Shown here piece by piece: positions 16,726-24,758 of a stretch of DNA of 64,000 nt (the first letter of the stretch is position 1; each line of letters begins with the position of its first letter). The notes below the pieces were generated by a model. The model was not told the origin of the DNA, did not search any database, and was given only the letters and a program-made list of their open reading frames with translations. Where the stretch lies: the NCBI GenBank assembly GCA_023129115.1, contig JAGMCR010000013.1, positions 26,726 through 90,725 of the forward strand, written 5' to 3'. The DNA is from Candidatus Iainarchaeum sp. (lineage in GTDB: Archaea > B1Sed10-29 > WALL01). Made by a program: the position numbers and the translations under genes.

Positions 16726-18005
16726 TTCTTCAGCCTCTTCATCAGCCCAAGCTTGGCACTGGGGTCGAACCCGCTCCGCAGCTTTTTCTTCTGCCACTGC
16801 TGCGCCAGCAGGACCACGGTGTGCGGCTCAATGCTCTCCCGCAGCACGATGCCCGGCCCGATGAACGAGTACTCCCCAATCTTTATCCCGGGATAAATGC
16901 TGCTGTTGATTCCGGTCTTGCAGTTCGCGCCCACGATGCACCCGAACTTGTTCGCCCCGGTGCCGACCTTCTCGCCGCCGACCTCCATGTACACCTCTTT
17001 CTCGTCGAACCGGAAGTTCGCCGTGACACACCCCGAGCCGAACATCGAGTTGTCCATCACGACAGAGTCGCCCACGTAATTGTTGTGGAACCAAACGTTG
17101 CAGCCCACGTAGCTCCGCGCGAGCTCGGTCGAAAAGCCGACCACGCTGTTGTCGTCGACGTGGCTCTCGCGCACCAATGCGTTGTTCGCGACGACCGCGT
17201 CCCTCCCGATGTACGAGTCAACAATGACCGCGTTCTCGAACACGCTCGCGCCGTCCTCAATAACCGTGTTGCCTTTTATCACCGCGCTGGCCGCGATGCT
17301 CGCCTTCTTCGAGACGCGCGGCTCCATCTTCGACAGGAAGTGCCTGCTCACCCCGAGGATGTGGAACGGGTACTTGATTGCGCCCCAGTACCCGGTGTAC
17401 GGCACAGCAACCACTTCTTTTTCGCCGCACATCTTCGTGAGCGCGACTTCGTACACGTCGTCCCTGCTGCTCGACGCGAACTCCAGGCACTCCACCAGGC
17501 CCTCGCCGCTCTTGTACTTGTGGAACACGACGTTCACTAGGTCGCTTGGCTCGTTGCCCTCGCCCGGCTTCTCCATTATCCCCGTTACCCTGCTTCCATC
17601 GGTCACGAGGTAGCCGCCAGGGAAATACTTGGTCACCTTCACAGCCAGAATTGCCGCGTCCCCCTTGGCCTTCTTGATGGACTCGTAGGCGCTTTCCTCG
17701 AACACGTCGTTCGCGCCGATGATTACGACTTCTCCCCTCAGGAACTTTTTCGCGGACAATACTGCGTCCGCCATTCCCCTAGGCTCTTCCTGGATTGCGT
17801 ACTCTGCCCTGTCCCCCACCACTTTTTTGATGTCCTCAATATTGAGGGGCGAGCATATGAGCACTGGCTTGCCCTCGGCGTATTTTTCGGCGAGCTCGAG
17901 CTGGCGCAGCACAAGCTCCTTGCCGCAGAACCTAAGCAGGCCCTTGTCCTTGGTAATCGGCATCATTCTCTTGCCGATTCCGCCGCACAGGAATATTGCT
18001 CTCAT
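16722..18005 (-). CDS. Sugar-1-phosphate nucleotidylyltransferase with left-handed beta-helix domain
   Basis: 427 residues. The N-terminal MRAIFLCGGIGKRM is the nucleotide-binding loop (GxGxR variant) of GlmU/RmlA-type enzymes; GANDVFEES and VTGIMEKPGEG are the sugar-binding motifs. From about residue 235 the hexapeptide repeats (IAASAVIKGNTVIEDGASVF...) form a left-handed beta helix, as in archaeal bifunctional UDP-GlcNAc pyrophosphorylase/acetyltransferases. It makes NDP-sugars for glycans. Its first 26 bases, including the start codon, are repeated exactly 105 bases upstream in a short leader ORF. Confidence 0.85.
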   Translation of the reverse strand: MRAIFLCGGIGKRMMPITKDKGLLRFCGKELVLRQLELAEKYAEGKPVLICSPLNIEDIKKVVGDRAEYAIQEEPRGMADAVLSAKKFLRGEVVIIGANDVFEESAYESIKKAKGDAAILAVKVTKYFPGGYLVTDGSRVTGIMEKPGEGNEPSDLVNVVFHKYKSGEGLVECLEFASSSRDDVYEVALTKMCGEKEVVAVPYTGYWGAIKYPFHILGVSRHFLSKMEPRVSKKASIAASAVIKGNTVIEDGASVFENAVIVDSYIGRDAVVANNALVRESHVDDNSVVGFSTELARSYVGCNVWFHNNYVGDSVVMDNSMFGSGCVTANFRFDEKEVYMEVGGEKVGTGANKFGCIVGANCKTGINSSIYPGIKIGEYSFIGPGIVLRESIEPHTVVLLAQQWQKKKLRSGFDPSAKLGLMKRLKK

Positions 18006-18110
18006 TCAATCACCTTTTCCATCGACGCTTTTCCACTGTTCAGGGGTTGAGCAGGCAAGCGAAACCCCTGTAACAGAAAAAGGGTCGCCGCACAGGAATA
18101 TTGCTCTCAT
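18006..18110 (-). CDS. 34-residue leader ORF that repeats the start of the downstream gene
   Basis: It begins MRAIFLCG, the same eight residues as the nucleotidyltransferase, then continues DPFSVTGVSLACS and stops one base before that gene's ATG (TGAATG). The 26-base identity is between 17981-18006 and 18086-18111; AGGTGA-type ribosome-binding sites precede both starts. The 79 bases between the repeats include a CAGGGGTT/AACCCCTG hairpin. The geometry could couple translation of the two frames, or it is only the by-product of a small insertion. Confidence 0.45.
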   Translation of the reverse strand: MRAIFLCGDPFSVTGVSLACSTPEQWKSVDGKGD

Positions 18111-18346
18111 TATCGTCACCTTGTCATGCTTCTGGGGAGTGCCACGAGGACAAGCCGCAAGGGCTTGGGGGGAAAGGAATTGGGGGACGCCAGTTGGCGT
18201 CCCCCCAGATGCCGGTTGTGGCACCCCCCCATAGGCCGATGCTACCGCCCCCGCGAAAGGATTGTTTCGCTATCCTGAGTCTCTCGCATTAGTTTTCCGC
18301 AAACCATTTATATATAGTTAGTGTATTTACCGCGGGTGCCTTTGCG
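18111..18346. repeat. Intergenic stretch with palindrome and the promoter of the next gene
   Basis: The palindrome at 18182-18206 (arms GGGGGACGCC and GGCGTCCCCC) matches those at 13630 and 38573. GGTTGTGGCACCCCCCC follows. Further on, TTTATATATAG at about 18307-18317 is a TATA-like box for the surface protein gene. I see no coding sequence here. Confidence 0.6.
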
Positions 18347-20056
18347 ATGAACCGAACCATCATACTCGTCCTGCTCTTGCTTGCCGCCGCGTTCGCGGCA
18401 GAAATAGAGTTCGAGAAAGGCTCATGGCTGCTGGCCACGAACATTTTTGGGTCTGGGCCGGACGAAATCACGCCGGAGCTGAACTATAACGGCGACCTCA
18501 GGCTTACGCTGGACTCGACGGCCAAGAGCCGCGCGTTCTTCAAGATGATTACGGTGTTCAACACGCCCACCAACTTGTCCTACGACATCGAGTTCGAGGC
18601 GCGCGTGAACGCGCCCGGGATTGACCTGGACTACAGCAAGGACTTTGGCAGCGGCGAGCAGGAGGACAACGACGGGCCGAACCTGTTCGCCTTCGCGTAC
18701 GGCTTCGAGAACGCAACGCTCGAGGACCCGCCCATCAGCATCACGTCGCTTTCCTTTTACGACCGCAAGAAGTCACTGTGCCACTGGCACATGGAGTGCA
18801 ACTGGATGGGCGACCCCGACTCTGCCTACGGCTTCTACTGCTCGAGCGAGACGACGGCGTCGGGCTGGGTCTATGACGCCAAGACGTTCGGCACCGCAGT
18901 GAAGGTGAACGAGGTCGGCGCCGAGGCGTTCCAGGACAACGACTGGAAAATGATTCGCCTGAACATGGACGCGGGCGAGTGCGGGGGCAAGAACACGACG
19001 CTCATGATAATGGGGGTGGACCCGTTCGCGGACTACCCATACACGTGGGAGTTCAAGGACTTCCGCCTCGTGACCACCGAAACGATTGAGATGCCGCTCG
19101 ACTACATTTATGTCCTGGAGGACGGCGAGTACAGCCGGCTCCCCAAGCCCATCTACTGCGGCGACGGCGCCAAGGAAGGCACTGAAGAGTGCGACGGCGA
19201 CGACGGCGTCGAGCCCGGGTGGACGTGCACGTCGAGCTGCAAGCTCGAGAGCATCTGCGGCGACAACAAGATTGTCGGCGACGAGGTGTGCGACGGCTCG
19301 GCACGCACGCCGGGCTTTTCTTGCTCTTCGGACTGCAAGACGGAGACGCCAATTTGCGGCGACAACCTGATTGTGGCGGACGAGGTGTGCGACGGGACAG
19401 AGACCCTTCCCGGGTTCGCGTGCGCGGCGGACTGCAAGAGCATGTCCGCGGTGTGCGGGGACGGCGTCGTGGTCGGGGCCGAGGAGTGCGACGGCGTGAA
19501 CGGCACTGACGCGCAGCACGGGTGCACGCAGCAGTGCACGCTTTACCGGCTGCTGACCGAGGACGAGCAGGAGGCAGTCGACGCGTTCGTGTCGCTCATC
19601 GAGAGCACGGACCCCGGGCTGCCCGCGACCGCTAAGCTGAACATACCAAAGGGGCTTTACACTTCAAGGGACATCAAGGACCAGTTCATACTTGCGGGCA
19701 ACCCGCTGGACGCCAATGTCTCGTTCTGTGCCGTGGGCGTGACGGCGTGCGAGGCACGGTACATCTTTGTCGAGGACGCGATGGCGACTGCCACGCAATT
19801 CGAGCCCGTGGACGTGATGAAGGGCGTGGCCAAGGTGTACGAGACCGACGACAACGGCACCACGCACTACTACATTGGGTTCAAGGGCGGCGTGGGGTGG
19901 ATGCCGTACATCGAGATGGACACGACGATGTGGATAATCGTGGGCCTGCTCGTGTTCCTGGTGCTCGGCGCGGGCGTTGTCCTGCTGTTGATACTGGGCG
20001 GGTTCGCCTATATCTCGAAGCGGGGCGGCTTCCAGTTCCGAAGAATTTTTAAATAA
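18347..20056 (+). CDS. Cys-rich repeat surface protein with C-terminal membrane anchor
   Basis: 569 residues. A signal peptide (MNRTIILVLLLLAAAFAA) leads into a beta-rich domain of about 240 residues that looks like a carbohydrate-binding jelly roll. Four repeats of the form CGDG-x-GxEECDG-x-GxxC-x-x-C follow at about residues 265-400, like the Cys-rich repeats (DUF4215 type) of bacterial and eukaryotic surface proteins. The C-terminus has one membrane helix and a short basic tail. Probably exposed at the cell surface and stabilised by disulfides. Confidence 0.78.
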   Translation: MNRTIILVLLLLAAAFAAEIEFEKGSWLLATNIFGSGPDEITPELNYNGDLRLTLDSTAKSRAFFKMITVFNTPTNLSYDIEFEARVNAPGIDLDYSKDFGSGEQEDNDGPNLFAFAYGFENATLEDPPISITSLSFYDRKKSLCHWHMECNWMGDPDSAYGFYCSSETTASGWVYDAKTFGTAVKVNEVGAEAFQDNDWKMIRLNMDAGECGGKNTTLMIMGVDPFADYPYTWEFKDFRLVTTETIEMPLDYIYVLEDGEYSRLPKPIYCGDGAKEGTEECDGDDGVEPGWTCTSSCKLESICGDNKIVGDEVCDGSARTPGFSCSSDCKTETPICGDNLIVADEVCDGTETLPGFACAADCKSMSAVCGDGVVVGAEECDGVNGTDAQHGCTQQCTLYRLLTEDEQEAVDAFVSLIESTDPGLPATAKLNIPKGLYTSRDIKDQFILAGNPLDANVSFCAVGVTACEARYIFVEDAMATATQFEPVDVMKGVAKVYETDDNGTTHYYIGFKGGVGWMPYIEMDTTMWIIVGLLVFLVLGAGVVLLLILGGFAYISKRGGFQFRRIFK

Positions 20057-20078
20057 AGCGTGCCATAAGTGAGGAGCG

Positions 20079-20243
20079 ATGAAGGTAAGCCAGGGACCAG
20101 CAGTGAGCGGGCCAATGAGCTCCGCCGGCCTAGTGCGCTATTTTGACACCTCGGGCGGCGGCCTCCAGATAACTCCCGAGCTCGTGCTCGGCCTCGCCAT
20201 GTTCTTCCTCATCACAGAGGCACTGATTTCGTACGTTTTTTAA
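20079..20243 (+). CDS. secG: Preprotein translocase subunit Sec61-beta
   Basis: 54 residues, too short for many gene finders. The motif MSSAGLVRYFDTSGGG followed by QITPELVLGLAMFFLITEALISYVF is the archaeal Sec61-beta pattern: a cytoplasmic stretch and one C-terminal membrane helix. It is a non-essential partner of the SecYE channel. GAGGAG stands seven bases before the ATG. It lies between two genes for exported proteins. Confidence 0.92.
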   Translation: MKVSQGPAVSGPMSSAGLVRYFDTSGGGLQITPELVLGLAMFFLITEALISYVF

Positions 20244-20309
20244 ACTGGCTTTTTAGGCAAAAACCTTTTAAAGCTAGCCACCGTAATTTGTAACTATACA
20301 GTGAGTACT

Positions 20310-20882
20310 ATGAAGCGAGGTGTTCTGCTCACTCTTTTGCTGCTTGCAGCGGCTTCGGCCAGCCTGTTCGCTGTCGAGCACTCGCCGGGCCTCGTGGTGG
20401 GCGAGGACCAGGGCTACGTAATCACGCTCACCGACGCCAACAACGGCACCCCGGTTGAAGCGGCTTTGGTCGAGGCATACGGCGACGAGGGCGTCATCGC
20501 CCAAGGGGCCACCGGCGCCGACGGCAGCGTGCACTTCTTCCTGCACCCCGGGTCCCCGGGCTTCATCGCGTTCCGCGCGACTGCAGACGGCTACAACGAG
20601 TACGTCGTGGTGGAAGAAGTCACTGTGCCCGACGAGCCGGCGCCAGCCTACTCCACACCCACTCCAAAGCCGAACGTGGCCACCAACCCAATAACCGGCT
20701 TCATCACACTTAACCCCACCGAAAGCTCAATCTTTTACTTCGGGTTCGCCGCGGTAATCGCGTCCCTGTTCGGCGCGACCTACATCTTTTACCTGAACTA
20801 CATCATGGAAGAAGAAACAGAGGCCGCGTGGGACGTGACGCGCGTCATCGAGTCCGCGGCCGCGTGGCTGAAGGGCGACTAA
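20310..20882 (+). CDS. Exported membrane-anchored protein with Ig/carboxypeptidase-regulatory-like domain
   Basis: 190 residues from the ATG of MKRGVLLTLLLLAAASASL, a signal peptide. The next 80 residues (YVITLTDANNGTPVEAALVEAYGDEG...TGADGSVHFFLHPG) resemble a CarboxypepD_reg/big-type beta sandwich often found in archaeal surface proteins. A Pro/Thr linker and one membrane helix (about 145-168) come last, with a short acidic cytoplasmic tail. TATA-like CCTTTTAAAGC lies upstream. Function unknown. Confidence 0.68.
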   Translation: MKRGVLLTLLLLAAASASLFAVEHSPGLVVGEDQGYVITLTDANNGTPVEAALVEAYGDEGVIAQGATGADGSVHFFLHPGSPGFIAFRATADGYNEYVVVEEVTVPDEPAPAYSTPTPKPNVATNPITGFITLNPTESSIFYFGFAAVIASLFGATYIFYLNYIMEEETEAAWDVTRVIESAAAWLKGD

Positions 20883-21895
20883 GACGCCAGCTCGTACTCC
20901 CTTCCGGTCAGCTCGCCTTTTGCCTTAATCAATCCCAGCCGCGCCAAGTGGTTCATGTAGTTGCGGTAGCTCCTCTGGCTCGCCGGCTTCTTGTCGGCCT
21001 TCACGTATTTCTCCCACAATTCCTTGGTGCCGATTTTCTTGTGCTTTTCCATTAGCTGGTACAGCGCCTGCTCGTGCTCGTTCAGCTTCTTGAGCGCATC
21101 ACTCCTCCGCAGCATTCCCGTGGAGCCGAACGCTTTCTTGACGTCGTCGCCGGTGATTCTTTCCTGCTCCTTGTCCTCTGCCACGAGCGCCGCGCGCCGC
21201 AGCGTCTCAATCGCTATCCGCGCGTCGCCGTTCGAGAGGCGCGCAATCGTCTTCAAGTCGTTTTCCTTTGCCGCCCCGGGGACCAACCCGTACTTCGCGC
21301 GCACCTTGACTATCCCAAAGACTTCTTCGTCAGTGTACATCGGGAACTCGATTCCTTCGGCGTTGACCGAGCTCTTTATCCGGGGGTCCATGTCCACCAT
21401 TGCGTACGCGTCGTTCGACACCAGGACGAGCCCAACGCCGGAGCGGCTCAAGTCGTACAGCAATTCGCTCGTCTCCAGCGAGTCGACTTCGTCGAGGCAA
21501 ACGACGACCTGCTTCTTCGCCGCCTCTTTCTCCAGCAATTTCAGCAGGTCGGTCGCGGCCTGCCGGTAGTTGACATAGATGTCGAGCTGGCTAAGTATCT
21601 CGGTGAGCGCGGCGTGCGTTGTGTTCCTCTTCCAGCAGTTCACGTACGCCGTCCTCGCCCTCGAGGTGTGCCCCTCCAATTCCCGCAACAGCCACTGGAC
21701 CAGCAGCGTCTTGCCCGTTCCGCACGGGCCGTACAAGAACGCGTTCCTCGGCTTGCGGTTCACCGTCACGGGCCGCAGGCACTCGGCCAATTCCTGCTTC
21801 TGGCCGTCGCGGTGCGTCACGCTCTCGGGAATGAAGTACTCCAAGAGCGGCTGCTCGTCCCGAATCAATACAACTTTTTTGTCGAAAATGCTCAT
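20879..21895 (-). CDS. cdc6: Orc1/Cdc6 replication initiator
   Basis: 338 residues from MSIFDKKVVLIRD. Walker A GPCGTGKT, Walker B VVCLDEVD, sensor 1 LVLVSND and a C-terminal winged helix (IGTKELWEKYVKA...SYRNYMNHLARLGLI). Orc1/Cdc6 binds origin recognition boxes and loads MCM. I start at the ATG overlapping the acetyltransferase stop; longer starts would run into that gene. I found no clear origin recognition boxes in the flanking spaces, so the origin is probably elsewhere. Confidence 0.93.
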   Translation of the reverse strand: MSIFDKKVVLIRDEQPLLEYFIPESVTHRDGQKQELAECLRPVTVNRKPRNAFLYGPCGTGKTLLVQWLLRELEGHTSRARTAYVNCWKRNTTHAALTEILSQLDIYVNYRQAATDLLKLLEKEAAKKQVVVCLDEVDSLETSELLYDLSRSGVGLVLVSNDAYAMVDMDPRIKSSVNAEGIEFPMYTDEEVFGIVKVRAKYGLVPGAAKENDLKTIARLSNGDARIAIETLRRAALVAEDKEQERITGDDVKKAFGSTGMLRRSDALKKLNEHEQALYQLMEKHKKIGTKELWEKYVKADKKPASQRSYRNYMNHLARLGLIKAKGELTGREYELAS

Positions 21896-22368
21896 AGCTC
21901 CACCACGTAATGCCTTTTTTCGCCTTCGCGCACTTTTTCCCACTTGATGCCCTTGATTTTGCTTAGTATCGACTCCAGCCGGAGCGGGTTCACGTCGCCG
22001 TATTTCTTGCCGTGGAACATGCCGCTCATTTCACTGACTTCTTTCAGCACGACTTTTTTCATGCCGCTCTCCCTCGCGCCTTTGATGAAGTGCTCCAACA
22101 CTTTGTAGCCTATTCCTTCGCCCTCGGGGTCAACCAGCAAGTCGGTAATGATGGTTGCCTTCCCATCACGCAATTCAACTTTGTGGCCTACCATCACATG
22201 GCCGATGGGGCTCCCCCCCACCCGGATGTGGTAGAAGACAGAGTCAAAGCCAACGCCGCCGTAACTGTCTTTGTACGTATACGGCTTCCCTTCAAGGCTA
22301 CTGGACCTGCATAGCGCAAGCGTCTTCCCACCGTGCTTTCCAATAGCTTCTTCAGGTGCCTTAGGCAT
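21892..22368 (-). CDS. GNAT-family N-acetyltransferase
   Basis: 158 residues. ITDLLVDPEGEGIGYKVLEHFIKGARESGMKKVVL follows the acetyl-CoA-binding helix pattern, though the usual Q/RxxGxG/A loop is degenerate (EGEGIG). It overlaps cdc6 by ATGA, so they share an operon. The substrate is unknown. Confidence 0.68.
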   Translation of the reverse strand: MPKAPEEAIGKHGGKTLALCRSSSLEGKPYTYKDSYGGVGFDSVFYHIRVGGSPIGHVMVGHKVELRDGKATIITDLLVDPEGEGIGYKVLEHFIKGARESGMKKVVLKEVSEMSGMFHGKKYGDVNPLRLESILSKIKGIKWEKVREGEKRHYVVEL

Positions 22369-22403
22369 GTCGGAACTTATTCATTGCCGAGAATAAAAGC
22401 CTT

Positions 22404-22655
22404 TCACTTCTTTCGTTTCGCCAGGCGCTCAAAACCCAGTGAAATTGTTTTGTCAATGCTGCTCAGCTTTTCGTTCATGTTCCAAAGGAAGCTGAGAACG
22501 AGAATAAGTAGGGATAATTGAAGCCCCAGCCCTATTTCAATAGGTGTCAGGGAATGGCCTTGGGGGGAGTTAATAATCTGCCATATGAGCCACAAGAATA
22601 TGATGATGGCGATTATCCGAAGGACTTCGTCCATGCGTATTTTGGTTTTTCCCAT
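22404..22655 (-). CDS. Small two-span membrane protein
   Basis: 83 residues with helices at about 11-28 (LRIIAIIIFLWLIWQII) and 43-60 (LGLQLSLLILVLSFLW), then a basic amphipathic C-terminal helix. No family recognised. Its ATG overlaps the stop of the 28-residue ORF upstream (TAATG), which suggests coupled translation of two tiny membrane proteins. Confidence 0.6.
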   Translation of the reverse strand: MGKTKIRMDEVLRIIAIIIFLWLIWQIINSPQGHSLTPIEIGLGLQLSLLILVLSFLWNMNEKLSSIDKTISLGFERLAKRKK

Positions 22656-22741
22656 TATCCCACCGTCAACAAGTACAGGAACAGCAGAACGGCGATTACA
22701 GCAATAACAACCACGACGGTGTTGAGAAGCTCTTTTTTCAT
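22655..22741 (-). CDS. 28-residue membrane peptide
   Basis: Reads MKKELLNTVVVVIAVIAVLL and continues hydrophobic to TVG-stop: one membrane helix with a basic cytoplasmic start. Its TAA shares one base with the ATG of the next small membrane gene. This arrangement and the clean helix are the only evidence; no homologue known. Confidence 0.5.
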   Translation of the reverse strand: MKKELLNTVVVVIAVIAVLLFLYLLTVG

Positions 22742-22908
22742 GAAATCATCTTCCGCGCCCGTGGCTTATAAATCTTTTGTTCGGCCATTGGCTTGTCTTA
22801 ATTGCTGCTGTGGTTTAATAAACGGGGAGTATACAACTTGCCGAGATAAGTTACCTTTTTATACCTTTTCGCCAGAATCATGGGCACAACCACACCAGGT
22901 GTTAGAAA

Positions 22909-23292
22909 ATGGTTGATTACACAACAATAAAGTCGACTGAAATCAAGTACGGAAACAACAACTTCCTGGAAGTTGCACGAAAGGAGATCGAGGGCAACGA
23001 GTTCATCTCGCTGTCCAAGGGCTATTTCCTCCCGAACGGGAACAAGCGCTACAAGAGTGGCATCGGGTTCCCGGACGAGAACGCACTGCCCCAGCAGCTC
23101 GCAGACGCCATCCTGCAGATGGCTTCCACCACGAAGACCATCAAGGAAACCGCAAAAGAGCTCGCTGCAGAAACAACGGAAGTAGCTGAAGCGGCGCCCG
23201 CCGAAGAAAAGAAGGAAGAGGCGCCCGCCGAGGAAGCCCCCGAAGAGGAGGCTCCTGCCGAAGAGGCCCCGGCCGAAGAGGCTTCGGAATAA
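22909..23292 (+). CDS. PC4/p15-like single-strand-binding protein with acidic tail
   Basis: 127 residues. The N-terminal half (KYGNNNFLEVARKEIEGNEF, SLSKGYFLPNGNKRYKSGIGF) has the strand pattern and the KGY...RYK-GI core of PC4-like folds. The tail from about residue 80 is low-complexity with PAEE/APEE repeats, strongly acidic, as in tails that keep such proteins off duplex DNA. TATA-like TTTTTATACC near 22857 and AGGTG before the ATG. PC4 identity is by pattern only. Confidence 0.5.
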   Translation: MVDYTTIKSTEIKYGNNNFLEVARKEIEGNEFISLSKGYFLPNGNKRYKSGIGFPDENALPQQLADAILQMASTTKTIKETAKELAAETTEVAEAAPAEEKKEEAPAEEAPEEEAPAEEAPAEEASE

Positions 23293-23360
23293 GATACCGG
23301 TACCGGTCGAGGTGCCAGGGGACTCCGGCTTTGGTCGGAGCCAATCTGCGCCTCGGCTCC

Positions 23361-24722
23361 CTATTTTTTTGCCAGGAATGGGTTCTTCCTCACCAGCGTC
23401 TTGTACACATTCCACCAGCCGTCAGCGTCACTCAGGTGCCTCCCGGCCTCGGCTTCCTTTCCCTTCTTCTCGTGCTTCAGCTTTGCCTTGGCCTTGCCCG
23501 TCGGCACCTCGAACTTCGTGGGGTGCCCCCACGTCGTCTGGCCGTGGTACTCCCTCTTCCCCTTCAGCGAATGCCTTGCCTTCTCATAGCTAAGCTTTGC
23601 CCACGCGTGATGCATGTGTGTAAACCACGCCTTCAGCATTTCCTCTCCCGCCTTCTCGACCTTCCGCGCCTCGTAATCATCCCTGGACTCGCCCTCCTCC
23701 CGCGGCACGATTTTGTAGACCTTTTTCATGTGCTCGAGCGCGTCCTTCCGCGCTGCGTCAAACGGCAGCTCGTAGTCCTCAAGCCTCACGGCCTCGCCCT
23801 GCTGCTTCCGCTCCGCCAGGTCAAACATGGCGTATACCAGGTGATTCACCCCGGGCACGACGCTGTGCAGCGGCCACCCGACTTCTAACCACGCAGTGCT
23901 TCCTGCAGTCGCGGCGTGGACGCCGGGCTCGGACTTCCTCAGCTCGTAAAGCTCCCTCAGCACATCGGAAAAGTTTTTTTGGGTCTTTTTTATCTCTCTC
24001 TCGTGCTCCGGTGTCCCAATCTTCCCGAGCAGCTTTATGTCGCGGTCCAGCCGCGCCAGGTCGCTCTCAATCGAGTGCTCGGTGAACGCCTCGCACACCC
24101 GCCGCGTCTTGCCGTAGTCAAGCTCGCCCCGATGCTTCAGCGCAAGCGCCCTCATGAAGTCGCCCCGCCGCGACGCGACGACCTGCTCCGGAACAGTCTC
24201 CTTGTTCCCGACCGGCAAAAACGCGTACGACAAGGCAATCAAGTCACCCTTCAGCGTCTCGTACCCCACCCTCTTTGCCTTAGGCTTGCCCTTGTTCCAC
24301 TCCACCGCAAAGTCATTCAGGGCGTCCTTCCGAATCTTCTGGCGATTCTCGTACAGGTAGCCCACCATTTTCTGCATCCGCTTCACGCGGCTGCCAATGA
24401 ACGTCTGCCGCAGCTGCATGTTGAAGTGGTGAGCGATTGCGCCCGCGAGCACGTTCTTCTTGAAGCTCTTCCGCTTCCGAATTGTGTCCACGATTGCCTC
24501 GGCCTCGTGGCTTCGCCGTCCCTTCAGCAGGGGGTGCCGCGGCGCCAGCACGCGCGAGAAGTCAAGGAACTGGCCCCAGTATTCTCCGTCCCTGGCACCG
24601 TCGCGCTGCTCCCGCTTATGTATCCACTCGCGGATGCTGCCGTCCCTGATTTGCCCTGGCTTCCTGGCGATTTCGCCGAAAAAGTCGAACTTCCGCCTGA
24701 ATTCCAGCTCCATCTTGGGCAT
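23361..24722 (-). CDS. Hypothetical protein divergent from the HerA-like ATPase
   Basis: 453 residues starting MPKMELEFRRKFDFFG, mostly charged helices and very basic. I recognise no family. Features: RKRKSFKKNVLAGAIAHHFN and a C-terminal SDADGWWNVYKTLVRKN. Its promoter (ATTATATACG on the minus strand at about 24744-24753) interlocks with the TATA box of the HerA-like gene, so the two are probably expressed together. Inferred to belong to the modular island. Confidence 0.6.
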   Translation of the reverse strand: MPKMELEFRRKFDFFGEIARKPGQIRDGSIREWIHKREQRDGARDGEYWGQFLDFSRVLAPRHPLLKGRRSHEAEAIVDTIRKRKSFKKNVLAGAIAHHFNMQLRQTFIGSRVKRMQKMVGYLYENRQKIRKDALNDFAVEWNKGKPKAKRVGYETLKGDLIALSYAFLPVGNKETVPEQVVASRRGDFMRALALKHRGELDYGKTRRVCEAFTEHSIESDLARLDRDIKLLGKIGTPEHEREIKKTQKNFSDVLRELYELRKSEPGVHAATAGSTAWLEVGWPLHSVVPGVNHLVYAMFDLAERKQQGEAVRLEDYELPFDAARKDALEHMKKVYKIVPREEGESRDDYEARKVEKAGEEMLKAWFTHMHHAWAKLSYEKARHSLKGKREYHGQTTWGHPTKFEVPTGKAKAKLKHEKKGKEAEAGRHLSDADGWWNVYKTLVRKNPFLAKK

Positions 24723-24758
24723 CACCTATTTATACGCTTATTCCGTATATAATCCTGC

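Noticed and set aside
18086..18206. A riboswitch before the nucleotidyltransferase
   Set aside because: The stretch has hairpins, but it is explained by the start duplication and the interspersed palindrome; no known aptamer pattern was recognised.
20879..22908. A replication origin beside cdc6
   Set aside because: Flanking gaps are short and contain no repeated origin-recognition-box-like sequence or AT-rich unwinding region that I could recognise.
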